DNA of 64,000 bases from Mycoplana dimorpha (GCF_003046475.1 NZ_PZZZ01000002.1:248001-312000), one strand, 5' to 3'. Counted from the first letter of the stretch, positions 9,392-20,108 are shown. The notes: generated by a model from the letters alone, not told the origin. A program made the numbers and translations.

Positions 9392-9420
9392 TTGCAATTC
9401 GCCCTGGGCCGGGCTATATA
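9392..9420 (+). promoter_or_regulatory. Promoter of the rimP-nusA-infB operon
   Basis: TTGCAA at 9392-9397 and TATATA at 9415-9420 are separated by exactly 17 bases, close to the sigma-70 consensus. Transcription would start near 9427, giving a leader of about 110 bases before rimP. Confidence 0.7.
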
Positions 9421-9446
9421 GCTGTCAAATTCTTGATCGGTTGATG

Positions 9447-9478
9447 AAGAGTGGGCCCGCGAGGACCCGCTCTTTTTT
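9447..9478 (+). terminator. Intrinsic terminator in the rimP leader (probable attenuator)
   Basis: AAGAGTGGG (9447-9455) pairs with CCCGCTCTT (9466-9474), with one G-T pair, and runs straight into TTTTTT (9473-9478). It lies between the promoter and the rimP start, so part of the transcription should end before the operon unless read-through is favoured. The operon encodes NusA, a termination factor, so autogenous control is plausible. Confidence 0.7.
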
Positions 9479-9536
9479 ATTGGCCGGGACGAGCGCATCA
9501 TGGTGGCCGGCAGGCCCCGGCGGCAAGGAATGCGAA

Positions 9537-10124
9537 ATGACGGAAGAACAGAACGAACCGCGGCTGATCGTCGAGACCGGTCTTGACCGCCGCGTCGCCG
9601 ACATCATCGAGCCGACGCTCGAGCAACTCGGCTATCGGCTGGTGCGCGTGCGGCTGTCGTCGCAGAACGGACTGACGCTGCAGATCATGTGCGAGCGCCA
9701 CGACGGCACGATGACGGTGGAGGACTGCGAGGCGGTCTCCATGGCCGTGTCGCCGGTTCTCGATGTTGAGGATCCGATCGACAAGGCTTATCATCTGGAG
9801 GTGTCGTCGCCGGGCATCGATCGACCCATGGTCCGAAAATCGGATTTCGCGCGCTGGACGGGCCATCTCGTCAAGTGCGAGACGTCGATCCTGGTCGACG
9901 GGCGCAAGCGGTTCCGCGGCAAGATCGTTACGACCGATGCCGATGGTTTCACGATCGAGCGGGATCAGCCCGCTGATGGCGAGGAGGCCCTGGTGAAGAT
10001 CCCGTTCACGGCTTTGGCCGAGGCGAAGCTGATCCTGACCGACGATCTGATCCGTGATGCCCTGCGTGCTGACAAGCTGGCGAAGGCCCAGGCAGCGAAC
10101 GAGAACGACGCGGACGAAGAGTAG
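9537..10124 (+). CDS. rimP: Ribosome maturation factor RimP
   Basis: Helps assemble the 30S subunit. The 195-residue protein has the family motifs [15 protein letters not shown], the [10 protein letters not shown] segment, [19 protein letters not shown] and the C-terminal SH3-like barrel. The frame runs further upstream through the leader hairpin, but the ATG at 9537, preceded by AAGGAATGCGA, gives the normal protein start. It is the first gene of the rimP-nusA-ylxR-infB operon. Confidence 0.95.
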   Translation: MTEEQNEPRLIVETGLDRRVADIIEPTLEQLGYRLVRVRLSSQNGLTLQIMCERHDGTMTVEDCEAVSMAVSPVLDVEDPIDKAYHLEVSSPGIDRPMVRKSDFARWTGHLVKCETSILVDGRKRFRGKIVTTDADGFTIERDQPADGEEALVKIPFTALAEAKLILTDDLIRDALRADKLAKAQAANENDADEE

Positions 10125-10250
10125 AATTCGGGTGTCGCATCGTGCGGGCGCCAGCCCGCTCGGCGTGGCGCAGAAATACGAACCGGGGGCTGCCACATCG
10201 CCCCCTCCAGCCGGCCAAGCAATCCGGCAAGACAATGGAGACTTGAGACA

Positions 10251-11858
10251 ATGGCAGTCAGTGCTAACCGGCTCGAACTTCTGCAGATCGCGGATGCGGT
10301 GGCCCGCGAAAAGGTCATCGATCGCGAAATCGTTCTGGCCGCGATGGCCGACGCGATCCAGAAGGCGGCGCGCTCCCGTTACGGTTCGGAATCGAACATT
10401 CGCGCCGACATCAACTCCAAGACCGGCGAGATCCGCCTCCAACGCCTGCTGGAGGTCGTCGAGCACGCCGAGGACTATTCCACGCAGATCCCGCTGGAAC
10501 TGGCCCGCGACCGCAACCCGGACGCCAAGATCGGCGACTTCATGGCCGATCCGCTGCCGCCGATGGACTTCGGCCGCATCGCCGCCCAGTCGGCCAAGCA
10601 GGTCATCGTGCAGAAGGTGCGCGAGGCCGAGCGCGACCGCCAGTACGACGAGTACAAGGATCGCGTCGGCGAGATCGTCAACGGCACGGTCAAGCGCGTC
10701 GAATACGGCAACGTCATCGTCGACCTCGGCCGGGGTGAAGGTATCATCCGCCGCGACGAGATGATCCCGCGCGAGAACATGCGCTACGGCGACCGCGTCC
10801 GCGCCTACGTCTACGACGTCCGCCGCGAGCAGCGCGGCCCGCAGATCTTCCTGTCGCGTACCCATCCGCAGTTCATGGTCAAGCTCTTCACCATGGAAGT
10901 GCCGGAAATCTACGACGGCATCATCCAGATCAAGTCGGTCGCCCGCGATCCGGGCTCCCGCGCCAAGATCGCCGTGATCTCGAACGACAGCTCGATCGAT
11001 CCGGTTGGCGCCTGCGTCGGTATGCGCGGTTCGCGCGTCCAGGCGGTCGTCGGCGAACTGCAGGGCGAGAAGATCGACATCATTCCGTGGTCGCAGGATC
11101 CCGCCTCCTTCATCGTCAACGCGCTGCAGCCGGCCGAAGTCGCCAAGGTGGTGCTCGACGAGGATGCCGAGCGCATCGAGGTGGTCGTCCCCGACGAGCA
11201 GCTGTCGCTGGCGATCGGCCGCCGCGGCCAGAACGTCCGCCTCGCCTCGCAGCTGACCGGCTGGGACATCGACATCCTGACCGAACAGGAAGAGAGCGAG
11301 CGCCGCCAGAAGGAATTCAACGAGCGCACCAACCTGTTCATGGATGCGCTCGACGTCGACGAGATGGTCGGCCAGGTGCTTGCCTCCGAGGGCTTCGCTG
11401 CCGTCGAGGAGCTGGCTTATGTCGATCTCGACGAGATCGCCTCGATCGATGGCTTCGACGAAGACACGGCGACGGAAATCCAGACGCGGGCCCGCGAGTA
11501 TCTCGACCGCCTCGAGGCGGAGGCCGATGCGAAGCGCAAGGAATTGGGCGTTGCCGACGAACTGCGCCAGATCGACGGCATGACCTCGCAGATGATGGTG
11601 GCGCTCGGCGAGGACGGCATCAAGACCGTCGAGGACTTTGCCGGCTGCGCCGCCGACGACCTCGTCGGCTGGACCGAGCGCAAGAACGGCGAGACCAAGA
11701 AGTTCGAAGGCCTGTTCTCGAAGTTCGAAATCTCGCGCGCCGAGGCCGAGGCGATGATCGTCCAGGCCCGGCTTGCCGCCGGCTGGATCACCGAAGAGGA
11801 ACTCGCTGCCGAAGAGGCGCCGGTCGAGCCCGTGGAAGGTGCGGAGCAGGACGCCTGA
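10251..11858 (+). CDS. nusA: Transcription termination/antitermination factor NusA
   Basis: RNA-polymerase-bound factor controlling pausing, termination and rRNA antitermination. The 535-residue protein shows the N-terminal polymerase-binding domain (to about 130), an S1 domain ([20 protein letters not shown]), two KH domains with [18 protein letters not shown] and [15 protein letters not shown], and C-terminal acidic helix-hairpin-helix repeats. GGAGACTTGAGACA precedes the ATG. It lies 126 bases after rimP and 35 before the YlxR gene. Confidence 0.97.
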   Translation: MAVSANRLELLQIADAVAREKVIDREIVLAAMADAIQKAARSRYGSESNIRADINSKTGEIRLQRLLEVVEHAEDYSTQIPLELARDRNPDAKIGDFMADPLPPMDFGRIAAQSAKQVIVQKVREAERDRQYDEYKDRVGEIVNGTVKRVEYGNVIVDLGRGEGIIRRDEMIPRENMRYGDRVRAYVYDVRREQRGPQIFLSRTHPQFMVKLFTMEVPEIYDGIIQIKSVARDPGSRAKIAVISNDSSIDPVGACVGMRGSRVQAVVGELQGEKIDIIPWSQDPASFIVNALQPAEVAKVVLDEDAERIEVVVPDEQLSLAIGRRGQNVRLASQLTGWDIDILTEQEESERRQKEFNERTNLFMDALDVDEMVGQVLASEGFAAVEELAYVDLDEIASIDGFDEDTATEIQTRAREYLDRLEAEADAKRKELGVADELRQIDGMTSQMMVALGEDGIKTVEDFAGCAADDLVGWTERKNGETKKFEGLFSKFEISRAEAEAMIVQARLAAGWITEEELAAEEAPVEPVEGAEQDA

Positions 11859-11893
11859 GCAGGTGTCCCGCCTGACAGAAGCAGCAGCCGGAG

Positions 11894-12562
11894 ATGCCGT
11901 TGCCCGAGGATAGGAAGAAGGACGACGGCGAAAACGGCCGCATGTGCATCGTGACCCGCGAGAGCGGCGATCCCGACGGCCTGATCCGTTTCGTCGCCGG
12001 TCCCGACGGCACCGTCGTTCCCGATCTGAAGCGGCAGCTTCCGGGCCGGGGATGCTGGGTCAAGGCCGAGCGGGCGCTGGTCGACAAGGCGGTGGCGAAG
12101 AAGGCCTTCGCCCGGGCCCTGAAAGCGGAGGTCAAGGCCTCAGCCGATCTCGGCGCCGAGGTCGACCGGCTGCTCGTCGGCCAGCTTGCGGGCATGATGA
12201 ACTTGGCCCGCAAGGCCGGGCAGTTCGTCACCGGCGGCATGAATGTCGACAAGGCGGTCCGGACCGGCGCCGCCATCGCCGTCTTCCATGCCGCCGACGC
12301 CGCCGCCGACGGCGTGCGCAAGATCGATCAGGCGCGGCGGGCACGCATGTTCGCCGCCGACGAGGAAACCGAAATTCCGTCCTTCCGCTTCGTGAGCGCG
12401 GCGGAAATGGAGGGGCTTTTGGGCCAGAATGCGTTTATCCATGCTTGCGTGCTTGCAGGGCAGGCGGGTGAGGGTGTAGTGAAGCGCGCAATAATGCTCG
12501 AAAAGTACCGTGGCACGGACTCGGTTCGAGCGCATGGCGACGCTCGCCGACCGAAGCAATGA
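11894..12562 (+). CDS. YlxR-L7Ae fusion RNA-binding protein
   Basis: A 222-residue protein joining an N-terminal YlxR (DUF448) domain to a C-terminal ribosomal L7Ae-like domain. The first contains [19 protein letters not shown] and LPGRGCWV; the second contains [15 protein letters not shown]. YlxR proteins bind RNA and are found between nusA and infB in most bacteria. The second Cys of the usual RTCxxCR motif is Thr here, a common alphaproteobacterial variant. The gene runs 12 bases past the start of an in-frame extension of infB, but well short of the accepted infB start. Confidence 0.92.
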   Translation: MPLPEDRKKDDGENGRMCIVTRESGDPDGLIRFVAGPDGTVVPDLKRQLPGRGCWVKAERALVDKAVAKKAFARALKAEVKASADLGAEVDRLLVGQLAGMMNLARKAGQFVTGGMNVDKAVRTGAAIAVFHAADAAADGVRKIDQARRARMFAADEETEIPSFRFVSAAEMEGLLGQNAFIHACVLAGQAGEGVVKRAIMLEKYRGTDSVRAHGDARRPKQ

Positions 12563-12665
12563 CGCGGGTGACCGGCCGAAACCGGCATCAAGCGCGTCGC
12601 GCGAGAGAATTGAACGACAGGGTCCGATGAACGCATCCGGCCCTGATCAAAGGAACGGATACGGA

Positions 12666-15299
12666 ATGACGGACAACAAAGACGACAAGACGATCAGCGT
12701 GGCGGGGAAGAAGACGCTGACCCTGAAGCCCCATGGGGTTCAGCAGGGTACGGTGCGTCAGGACATGGGCCGCGGCCGCACCAAGGCCGTCGTGGTCGAG
12801 ACCCGCAAGCGCCGTCCGTCGCGGCCGGAGGACGAGCGTGCGCCCGCCCACACGCCGGCGCCGGCGCCTCGCGTCGCCGATCAGACCGCTCGCCAGCCGG
12901 TACCGCAGCCGCCGCGCCAGGAGCAGCAGCGGCCGCGTGTGGGCGTGGTCCTGAACCAGCTGTCGCCCGAGGAGGTCGAGGCCCGCCGCAAGGCGCTCGC
13001 CGATGCCCAGGTGCGCGAGGCCGAGGACGCGCGTCGCCGCGCCGAGGAAGAAGCCCGCCGCAAGGTCGAGGAAGAGGCCCGTCGCAAGGCTGAGGAAGAA
13101 GCCCGCATCCAGCGCGAGAAGGAAGAGGCCGAGCTCCGTGCCGCCGCCGAGGCGCGCGGTGAGACGCTGGTTGAGGCACCGGCTGTCGCCGAGGCCCCGG
13201 CCGCGGTGGCACCGCGTCCGCAGGCAGCACGACCGGGAGCAACCCCGGCTCCGGCGACGGCCGCGCCCGGTCTTCGCGGCCGGCGCGCAGGCGAGGACGA
13301 GGAGGAGGGCCGTGGCCCGCGCAGCGCCGGCGTGCCGGTGCGCGGCAAGGTCACGCGGCCCGAGCCCGCCAAGGTTCCCGCGCGCCCGAAGGGCGACGAG
13401 GGGCGCCGCCAGGGCAAGCTGACGCTCACGACCGCAGCGACTGACGAAGACGGCGCAACGCGCGCCCGCTCGCTCGCCTCGATGCGTCGCCGTCAGGAGA
13501 AGTTCAAGCGGTCGATGATGCAGGAGACGCGCGAGAAGATCTCGCGCGAAGTCGTCCTGCCGGAAACGATCACGATTCAGGAACTGTCACAGCGCATGTC
13601 CGAGCGCGCCGTCGACGTCATCAAGTTCCTGATGAAGGAAGGCCAGATGATGAAGCCGGGCGACCTGATCGATGCCGATCTGGCCGAACTGATCGCCGGC
13701 GAATTCGGCCATACGGTCAAGCGCGTTGCTGAGTCCGACGTCGAGGAAGGCATCTTCAACGTCGCCGACGACGATGCGAACCTGGAGCCGCGTCCGCCGA
13801 TCGTCACCATCATGGGCCACGTCGACCACGGCAAGACCTCGCTGCTCGACGCCATTCGCCACGCCAACGTGGTGGCCGGCGAAGCCGGTGGCATCACCCA
13901 GCACATCGGCGCCTACCAGGTCGAGCAGGACGGCAACAAGATCACGTTCATCGACACGCCCGGCCACGCCGCGTTCACGGCCATGCGCGCTCGCGGTGCC
14001 CAGGCGACCGACATCGCGATCCTGGTCGTCGCGGCGGACGACAGCGTCATGCCGCAGACGGTCGAGTCCATCAACCACGCCAAGGCGGCCGGTGTGCCGA
14101 TCATCGTGGCGATCAACAAGATCGACAAGCCGACGGCCGATCCGCAGAAGGTCCGCACCCAGCTCCTGCAGCACGAGGTCTTCGTGGAGACCATGGGTGG
14201 TGAAGTGCTCGACGTCGAGGTCTCGGCGAAGAACGGCACCAACCTGGACAAGCTCCTCGAAGCGGTCCTCCTGCAGGCCGAAATCCTTGATCTCAAGGCA
14301 AACCCGAACCGCACCGCCGAAGGTGTCGTCGTCGAAGCCGAACTTGACCGCGGCCGCGGCGCCGTCGCCACGGTGCTCGTCCAGAAGGGCACGCTGACGC
14401 CGGGCCAGATCATCGTCGCCGGTGACCAGTGGGGCCGCGTTCGCGCGCTCGTCAACGACAAGGGCGAGCATGTGAAGGCCGCCGGTCCCTCCATGCCGGT
14501 GGAGATTCTCGGATTGTCGGGCACACCGGCCGCAGGCGACAAGTTCGCCGTGGTCGAGAGCGAAAGCCGTGCCCGCGAGATCTCCGAATACCGCCAGCGC
14601 ATTGCCCGCGAGAAGCAGGTGGCGCGCCAGTCCGGTTCGCGTGGCTCGCTCGAGCAGATGATGAGCCAGCTGCACTCGTCCGGCCTGAAGGAATTTCCGC
14701 TCGTTATCAAGGGCGACGTGCAGGGCTCGATCGAAGCCATCGCAAGCTCGCTCGAGAAGCTCGGCACCGACGAGGTACGCGCTCGTATCGTCCATTCGGG
14801 CGCGGGCGGCATCACCGAGTCGGACATCCTGCTCGCCGAGGCGTCCAACGCCGCGGTGATCGGCTTCAACGTCCGCGCCAACGCTCAGGCCCGCAGCCTG
14901 GCGGAGCGTCAGGGCATCGAGATCCGCTACTACAACATCATCTACGACCTGATGGATGACGTGAAGGCGGCGATGTCGGGCCTGCTGTCGCCGGAGCGTC
15001 GCGAGACCTTCCTCGGCAATGCCGAGATCCTGGAGGTGTTCAACATTACCAAGGTCGGCAAGGTCGCCGGTTGCCGCGTCACCGAAGGCAAGGTCGAGCG
15101 GGGCGTCGGCGTACGCCTGGTGCGCGACAACGTCGTCATTCACGAGGGCAAGCTCAAGACGCTGAAGCGCTTCAAGGACGAGGTCTCGGAAGTCCAGGCC
15201 GGCCAGGAATGCGGCATGGCCTTCGAGAACTACGAGGACATCCGCGCCGGCGATACGATCGAGTGCTTCCGCGTGGAGCACATCACCCGGACGCTGTAA
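12666..15299 (+). CDS. infB: Translation initiation factor IF-2
   Basis: GTPase that brings initiator tRNA to the 30S subunit. The 877-residue protein has a long N-terminal region rich in charged repeats (residues ~100-170, alternating Glu-Ala-Arg-Arg) and Pro/Ala stretches, the IF2_N domain, then the G domain with GHVDHGKTS at residue 384, DTPGHAAF and NKID, followed by the beta-barrel and fMet-tRNA-binding domains. The start MTDNKDDKT at 12666 matches the usual rhizobial start; an ATG at 12627 is possible. A strong terminator follows the stop. Confidence 0.96.
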   Translation: MTDNKDDKTISVAGKKTLTLKPHGVQQGTVRQDMGRGRTKAVVVETRKRRPSRPEDERAPAHTPAPAPRVADQTARQPVPQPPRQEQQRPRVGVVLNQLSPEEVEARRKALADAQVREAEDARRRAEEEARRKVEEEARRKAEEEARIQREKEEAELRAAAEARGETLVEAPAVAEAPAAVAPRPQAARPGATPAPATAAPGLRGRRAGEDEEEGRGPRSAGVPVRGKVTRPEPAKVPARPKGDEGRRQGKLTLTTAATDEDGATRARSLASMRRRQEKFKRSMMQETREKISREVVLPETITIQELSQRMSERAVDVIKFLMKEGQMMKPGDLIDADLAELIAGEFGHTVKRVAESDVEEGIFNVADDDANLEPRPPIVTIMGHVDHGKTSLLDAIRHANVVAGEAGGITQHIGAYQVEQDGNKITFIDTPGHAAFTAMRARGAQATDIAILVVAADDSVMPQTVESINHAKAAGVPIIVAINKIDKPTADPQKVRTQLLQHEVFVETMGGEVLDVEVSAKNGTNLDKLLEAVLLQAEILDLKANPNRTAEGVVVEAELDRGRGAVATVLVQKGTLTPGQIIVAGDQWGRVRALVNDKGEHVKAAGPSMPVEILGLSGTPAAGDKFAVVESESRAREISEYRQRIAREKQVARQSGSRGSLEQMMSQLHSSGLKEFPLVIKGDVQGSIEAIASSLEKLGTDEVRARIVHSGAGGITESDILLAEASNAAVIGFNVRANAQARSLAERQGIEIRYYNIIYDLMDDVKAAMSGLLSPERRETFLGNAEILEVFNITKVGKVAGCRVTEGKVERGVGVRLVRDNVVIHEGKLKTLKRFKDEVSEVQAGQECGMAFENYEDIRAGDTIECFRVEHITRTL

Positions 15300-15320
15300 C
15301 GGCTCGTCCAGTCAGCTATT

Positions 15321-15358
15321 ATGCGAGCGTCGGAGAGGTTCGGCGCTCGCATTTTTTT
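15321..15358 (+). terminator. Intrinsic terminator between infB and rbfA
   Basis: ATGCGAGCG (15321-15329) is the exact reverse complement of CGCTCGCAT (15344-15352), and the stem runs into seven T residues (15352-15358). It sits 21 bases after infB and 14 before the rbfA start, so it should cut the classical infB-rbfA-truB operon in two, or act as a partial terminator. Confidence 0.85.
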
Positions 15359-15371
15359 GAAGGTAACGACG

Positions 15372-15773
15372 ATGACCAGAGCAACCTCCTCCGCCCCATC
15401 GCAGCGCATGCTGCGTGTCGGCGAACAGGTGCGCGCCGCAATCACCCAGGTGCTGCAGCGCGGCGAAGTCCGCGATCCGCTGATCGAAAAGACTGTAATC
15501 TCCATTTCCGAAGTGCGCATGTCGCCGGACCTGAAGCATGCCACGGCGTACGTCACGCCGCTCGGTGTCGCGGACCATGCCGGCGTCATCGAGGCGCTGA
15601 ACCGTAACGCGAAATTCATCCGCGGCCGGCTCGGGCCGCAACTTAGGCAGATGAAGTATATGCCGGACGTGCGCTTCCGCGACGACACCAGCTTCGACAA
15701 CTACAGGAAGATCGACGAACTCCTGCGCTCGCCCGAGGTCGCCCGCGACCTCGACGACAACGACGAACAATAA
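15372..15773 (+). CDS. rbfA: 30S ribosome-binding factor RbfA
   Basis: Cold-shock-related factor that binds free 30S subunits during 16S rRNA maturation. The 133-residue protein has the KH-like fold with [20 protein letters not shown], the [18 protein letters not shown] strand and the [17 protein letters not shown] end. The ATG at 15372 follows GAAGGTAACGACG; an upstream extension runs back into the terminator stem and is not used. It lies 11 bases before truB. Confidence 0.95.
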   Translation: MTRATSSAPSQRMLRVGEQVRAAITQVLQRGEVRDPLIEKTVISISEVRMSPDLKHATAYVTPLGVADHAGVIEALNRNAKFIRGRLGPQLRQMKYMPDVRFRDDTSFDNYRKIDELLRSPEVARDLDDNDEQ

Positions 15774-15784
15774 CAGAAGAACCG

Positions 15785-16717
15785 ATGTCCAAGCCACGCA
15801 AGCCCAAGGGCCGCCCGATCTCGGGCTGGCTCATCCTCGACAAGCCCTTTGACTTCGGCTCAACCGAAGCCGTCTCCAAGATCAAGTGGCTGTTCAAGGC
15901 CCAGAAGGCCGGTCATGCCGGCACGCTCGACCCGCTCGCCTCCGGCATGCTGCCGATCGCGCTGGGCGACGCCACCAAGACGGTTCCCTACGTCATGGAC
16001 GGGCACAAGATCTATGAGTTCACGGTCACCTGGGGCGAGGAGCGTGCGACGGACGATCTGGAAGGCGACGTGACCCGGTCGTCGGACCTGCGTCCTGACG
16101 CCGAGGCCATCACGGCGCTGCTGCCGCGCTACACCGGCGCCATACAGCAGGTGCCACCGCAGTTCTCGGCGATCAAGATCGACGGCGAGCGCGCCTACGA
16201 CATCGCCCGCGACGGCGAAACAGTCGAGATTCCCGCCCGCGAGGTCGAGATCCATCGCCTGACGCTTCTCGGGTGTCCGGACGACAACACCGCGACATTC
16301 GAAGTGGAATGCGGCAAGGGCACCTATGTGCGTGCGCTTGCCCGCGACTTCGGCCGCGATCTCGGCTGCTTTGGCCATGTTTCCGAACTGCGCCGCACCT
16401 ATGTGGCGCCGTTCGGCGAGGAAAGCATGGTGCCGCTCGCCGAACTGACGGCGCTGGAGTCGATCGAGGACGAGGCCGAGCGGCTGGCGGCACTCGACGA
16501 ATATCTGATCGATACCAGCGAGGCGCTTTCGATCCTGCCGCAGATCGTCATCACCGATGACCAGGCGCATCGGCTGCGCATGGGCAATCCGATCATTCTG
16601 CGCGGCCGCGACGCGCCGGTCTCCGCCGACGAGGCCTATGCCACGGCGCGCGGCAGGCTGGTGGCGATCGGCGAGATCGGCGGCGGCGAGTTCCGTCCGA
16701 AGCGGGTGTTCAACTGA
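15785..16717 (+). CDS. truB: tRNA pseudouridine-55 synthase TruB
   Basis: Makes pseudouridine 55 in the T loop of tRNAs. The 310-residue protein carries the family motif [20 protein letters not shown] with the catalytic Asp, followed by [18 protein letters not shown] and the [13 protein letters not shown] motif; the C-terminal part resembles a PUA-like domain. It closes the ribosome-maturation cluster after rbfA. A G/C-rich hairpin lies just behind the stop. Confidence 0.96.
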   Translation: MSKPRKPKGRPISGWLILDKPFDFGSTEAVSKIKWLFKAQKAGHAGTLDPLASGMLPIALGDATKTVPYVMDGHKIYEFTVTWGEERATDDLEGDVTRSSDLRPDAEAITALLPRYTGAIQQVPPQFSAIKIDGERAYDIARDGETVEIPAREVEIHRLTLLGCPDDNTATFEVECGKGTYVRALARDFGRDLGCFGHVSELRRTYVAPFGEESMVPLAELTALESIEDEAERLAALDEYLIDTSEALSILPQIVITDDQAHRLRMGNPIILRGRDAPVSADEAYATARGRLVAIGEIGGGEFRPKRVFN

Positions 16718-16723
16718 CGCATG

Positions 16724-16746
16724 GCGCGCGGCTCCTGGCCGCGCGC
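16724..16746. terminator. G/C-rich hairpin between convergent truB and GST genes
   Basis: GCGCGCGGC (16724-16732) is the exact reverse complement of GCCGCGCGC (16738-16746), with a five-base loop. There is no T run behind it, so it may work as a weak or bidirectional terminator between the two convergent genes. Confidence 0.45.
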
Positions 16747-16758
16747 TTGCATCGTCGT

Positions 16759-17367
16759 TCAGGCCAGGCCTTCGGCTTTCAGCGTCGCCTGTACCGAAGG
16801 GCGGGCGGCGATCCGTTCTACATAGGCCTTCAGGTTGGGCCACGCGGCAAGCGAGATGCCGGTGAAGTTCGCCCAACTTGCGACGACGAAGGCATAGGCA
16901 TCGGCGACCGTGAAGGCGGAGCCGGTCAGATAGGCCCGGCCGTCGGAAAGGCACGTTTCCAGCCACCCAAACTTCTTGCCGACCGCTTCGCGGGCTGCCT
17001 CTTTTTCCGCGTCCGACTTGCCGGGCTGGAAGAGCGGGCTGAATGCCTTGTGCAGCTCCGATCCGACAAAGCTCAGCATTTCATGAACCCGGGCGCGGGC
17101 GAGCGTGCCGGCCGGCGGCGCCAGCTCCGTCGCGCCGTTCGAGTCGGCAATGTACTGGAGGATGGCCGGTCCTTCGGTCAGGATTTCACCGTCACCGAGC
17201 TCGAGTGCGGGAACGGCTCCCTTGGGATTGATCGCCCAATAGTCCCGGCCGCTGTCCATCACCTTGGTCTTGGTGTTGACTTTCTCGATCTCGAAGGGCT
17301 TGCCGATCTCATGGAGGATCACATGGGAGGCCATCGAGCAGGCGCCGGGGGAATAGTACAGCTTCAC
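16759..17367 (-). CDS. Glutathione S-transferase (beta-like)
   Basis: A 202-residue cytosolic GST. The N-terminal thioredoxin-fold domain begins MKLYYSPGACSMASHVIL with Cys10 where bacterial beta-class enzymes bind glutathione, and has NPKGAVPALELGDG with the cis-Pro and EGPAILQYIAD with the glutathione-contact residues. The C-terminal helical domain ends with the usual WPNLKAYVERIAARPSVQ. The start is a GTG at 17367 behind AGGAAGGAAACGAC. It is convergent with truB. The physiological substrate is unknown. Confidence 0.93.
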   Translation of the reverse strand: MKLYYSPGACSMASHVILHEIGKPFEIEKVNTKTKVMDSGRDYWAINPKGAVPALELGDGEILTEGPAILQYIADSNGATELAPPAGTLARARVHEMLSFVGSELHKAFSPLFQPGKSDAEKEAAREAVGKKFGWLETCLSDGRAYLTGSAFTVADAYAFVVASWANFTGISLAAWPNLKAYVERIAARPSVQATLKAEGLA

Positions 17368-17574
17368 GTCGTTTCCTTCCTGGAAGATTAACTGCAACGA
17401 CCGAGGCAATACGCGCCCGGAGCCTTTTTGCAAACATTTCAAATGAGAGATGCTGCGTTTACAGATCGGCGGGATGGCCAGATATCCCGACTTGATTTCC
17501 CTTGGGGTGCAAGGCTGAATGGAAAGCTGGTAAGTAGGTGCGCGATGATCGCCTGAAGGGGAGCGGGCCACCAG

Positions 17575-19305
17575 TTGACGACGAGCACCCATCGCAGCCC
17601 GATTGCGCCAGCGCACGCCAGCGGATGTATCGGCTGGCGCGAGCGAATGTGCCGCCCTGTGGCCTTTTACCTTGTCTGCATCATCCTCGTGGTGCTTTTG
17701 CCTTCCTTCGTGTTTGCCACGATCGTCCTCAACCGGACGAATGAGGCGCAGAAGCGCGCGGTGGAAGCGCTTCTGCAGGCCTCCACCGGCTCGGTGAACA
17801 AGGTGATCGACCGCGAGGTGTCCTCGATGCTGTCGATGCTGGCGTTCTTTTCCACCTCGTTGCACCTGCAGAATGGTGATTACAGGAGCCTTCAGGAACA
17901 GGCCGACAAGGCGCTGGCGGGCACGGATGCGCATCTGGTTGTGATCGGTCCGGACTACCAGCTGAGACTGAATACGCGGGTGCCCTATGGCACCGAGCTT
18001 GGCGAGACAGCGGATCGGGTCACGGCCGAAAAGGCGTTTGCGACCGACAGGCCCGCGGTATCCAACCTGTTTTTCGGGCGAGCCGCCCAGAAATGGGTTT
18101 TCAATGTACATCAGCCGGTCCGGCTCGGTTCCGGCGAGCGGCTTCTCCTGACGCTTACCCAGGACGCCGACCATCTGCTGAAGGTCGTCAACCGGGATAT
18201 CCTCTCGCCGGAATGGAATGCAGCGGTGCTGGATGACTCCGGCAATGTCATCGTTTCAACCGACCCAGGGACTACGACCGGCAAGCCCTTCTTTCTCCAG
18301 GTGGTTCCTGCGTTGCGGATCGGTATCGGCACGGCGCGCTACAAGGATGTCGACTATCAGGTCGTGACGGATTTCACGCCTCTGACCGGCTGGAAGGTCG
18401 TTGCCTGGGCGAAGACGTCGGATGTGCAGGCAACTGCGACGTCGTCGCTGATGTGGCTGGCTGCCGGAGGGGCGGTCATCGCGACTTTGGCGACGGCGGG
18501 CGCCGTTTTCATCGCACGGTTTCTTTCCCGGGACGTGCGTATGCTTGCGCGCGACGCCATGCGGCTTGGTCTTGGCGAGCGCGTGCCGCCCCGGCGCCAC
18601 GTGATCGCAGAGTTGGACACCGTGTCCAAGGCGCTGTCTGAGGCGGCCGAAGCCCGCCTGCAGGCCGAGAACGAAATACGCTTCCTCATGCGCGAAGTGG
18701 CGCACCGGGCGAAGAACCAACTGACCGTCATCCAGGCGATGCTGAACCAGTCGGTCGGTGGCGCCTGCTCCGCAACCGATTTCGCCGAGGCCTTCCGCAA
18801 GCGTCTGGCCGGACTCGCCCGCTCGACCGACCTCATGATTGCAAACGCGGCGCAAGGGGTTGAACTCGGAGAGCTCACTCGCAACCAGTTGGCGCCATTC
18901 ATGCCGGAGGACGGCAAGCGCGCGCGGGTCTCCGGCCCCTCGATCCGCCTCGACAGCCAGGCTTCGCAGACGCTCGGCATGGCCTTGCATGAGTTGGCCA
19001 CCAATGCCGTCAAATACGGCGCCTTTGCCAACGAACGAGGCGTCGTCGAATTCTCCTGGTCCGTCGAGGGCGAAAGGCTGGCCCTGGTCTGGCGCGAGCG
19101 CAACGCGGATATCGCCCCGGACCACGCGGAGCATGCGCCGAAGGGATTCGGCAGCCTCGTCCTCGAGCGCATGCTCGGAATAGCGCTGCAAGCGCAGCTG
19201 GAGCGGCTGGTGCATGCCGATGGCATCGAGTGGCGGATGTCGATCCCGCTTTCCAGGTTGCGAAATGAGGAGGCCGCGTCGGCGGACGGTCACGGCGATG
19301 CCTGA
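17575..19305 (+). CDS. Membrane sensor histidine kinase, HWE family
   Basis: A 576-residue sensor kinase with an N-terminal membrane helix (FYLVCIILVVLLPSFVFATI), a periplasmic dCache-like region of about 240 residues, a second membrane helix near residue 305, a HAMP-like linker and an HWE kinase domain. The phospho-acceptor is the His in EVAHRAKNQL (residue 377), and HELATNAVKYG plus VWRER supply the family's H and WxE motifs. HWE kinases are typical of rhizobia, often in light or general-stress signalling. No response regulator is adjacent, so its partner is elsewhere. The start is uncertain: TTG at 17575 behind GAAGGGGAG, or ATG at 17647 just before the first membrane helix. Confidence 0.88.
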   Translation: MTTSTHRSPIAPAHASGCIGWRERMCRPVAFYLVCIILVVLLPSFVFATIVLNRTNEAQKRAVEALLQASTGSVNKVIDREVSSMLSMLAFFSTSLHLQNGDYRSLQEQADKALAGTDAHLVVIGPDYQLRLNTRVPYGTELGETADRVTAEKAFATDRPAVSNLFFGRAAQKWVFNVHQPVRLGSGERLLLTLTQDADHLLKVVNRDILSPEWNAAVLDDSGNVIVSTDPGTTTGKPFFLQVVPALRIGIGTARYKDVDYQVVTDFTPLTGWKVVAWAKTSDVQATATSSLMWLAAGGAVIATLATAGAVFIARFLSRDVRMLARDAMRLGLGERVPPRRHVIAELDTVSKALSEAAEARLQAENEIRFLMREVAHRAKNQLTVIQAMLNQSVGGACSATDFAEAFRKRLAGLARSTDLMIANAAQGVELGELTRNQLAPFMPEDGKRARVSGPSIRLDSQASQTLGMALHELATNAVKYGAFANERGVVEFSWSVEGERLALVWRERNADIAPDHAEHAPKGFGSLVLERMLGIALQAQLERLVHADGIEWRMSIPLSRLRNEEAASADGHGDA

Positions 19306-19506
19306 TGACCGGCTTGCCGCGCGGGCAAGGACGCGAGTGGAACCGAGCCGGAGGCGCCATCGTCTCTGGCCCTTCCATTTCCCCACCGGATGGTTTATAG
19401 GCAGCGCCAGCATGCGGGCCAGGTCCGTCATGCCTTCAAGGCCGTCGCTGGACGACATCCCGGCGATTGGCGACCGAAAGTCCTCCATTTCAAGAAAGGA
19501 TCACTG

Positions 19507-19776
19507 ATGTCGATTACTGCCGAGCGCAAGGCTGCGCTGATCAAGGAATACGCAACCGCCGAAGGCGACACCGGTTCCCCGGAAGTCCAGGTGGCAATCC
19601 TGACCGAGCGCATCAACAACCTGACGGAACACTTCAAGGGCCACAAGAAGGACAACCATTCCCGCCGTGGCCTGCTGACGATGGTTTCGAGCCGTCGCTC
19701 GCTTCTTGACTATCTCAAGAAGAAGGACGAAGCCCGTTACAGCAAGCTGATTGCTGCCCTGGGCATCCGCCGCTAA
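19507..19776 (+). CDS. rpsO: 30S ribosomal protein S15
   Basis: Primary 16S rRNA-binding protein of the platform, 89 residues as expected. Family motifs [20 protein letters not shown] and [20 protein letters not shown] are complete. AAGGATCACTG precedes the ATG. It stands upstream of pnp, the same arrangement as in E. coli, with a processing-type hairpin between them. Confidence 0.97.
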   Translation: MSITAERKAALIKEYATAEGDTGSPEVQVAILTERINNLTEHFKGHKKDNHSRRGLLTMVSSRRSLLDYLKKKDEARYSKLIAALGIRR

Positions 19777-19782
19777 GGTTTT

Positions 19783-19813
19783 CTGGCGGGCGTTCCTCCG
19801 GAACGCCCGCCAG
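19783..19813 (+). terminator. Long hairpin behind rpsO (terminator or RNase processing site)
   Basis: CTGGCGGGCGTTCC (19783-19796) is the perfect reverse complement of GGAACGCCCGCCAG (19800-19813), a 14-bp stem with a three-base loop, six bases after the rpsO stop. No T run follows. Together with the long leader of pnp this resembles the rpsO-pnp junction of enterobacteria, where hairpins are cut by RNases. The rest of the 332-base gap to pnp (19814-20108) holds smaller palindromes, such as a CCGG-cored one at about 19873-19896, and no gene I can support. Confidence 0.6.
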
Positions 19814-20108
19814 TCGCATTCGCGGACAAGTTCCGCTTAGTTCCGCTGACCGGAACGCGACACACTTCCAGCAGGCCGGATGGGCCGGTCCTGCGGAACC
19901 AACCGATGACTTGTCATGGGGCAGGATTGCAGGATGCTTCGGGCGCTTGCCCGAGATGGTGGCGCAAAGCGCCCCGTGCTGGACGGCTTGTCGCCGCCGC
20001 AACGCGAAGCCTCCCGGTGTCTTGCCCATGATGCGTCACGAAAAACGGATAGAGCCACCTGCGCCGGATAGGCGGCGGTGCGTATCTCCGCACAAGTAAG
20101 GACAAGAC

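Noticed and set aside
12510-12665. 52-codon N-terminal extension of infB
   Set aside because: Overlaps the end of the YlxR gene and is not family sequence; the usual MTDNKDDKT start is at 12666.
13010-13140. Repetitive Glu-Ala-Arg coding stretch, first taken for a DNA repeat
   Set aside because: It is the normal charged helical repeat in the N-terminal region of IF-2, not a mobile or tandem element.
13587-15281. 564-codon open frame antisense to infB
   Set aside because: Mirror of the IF-2 G domain and barrels; no motif.
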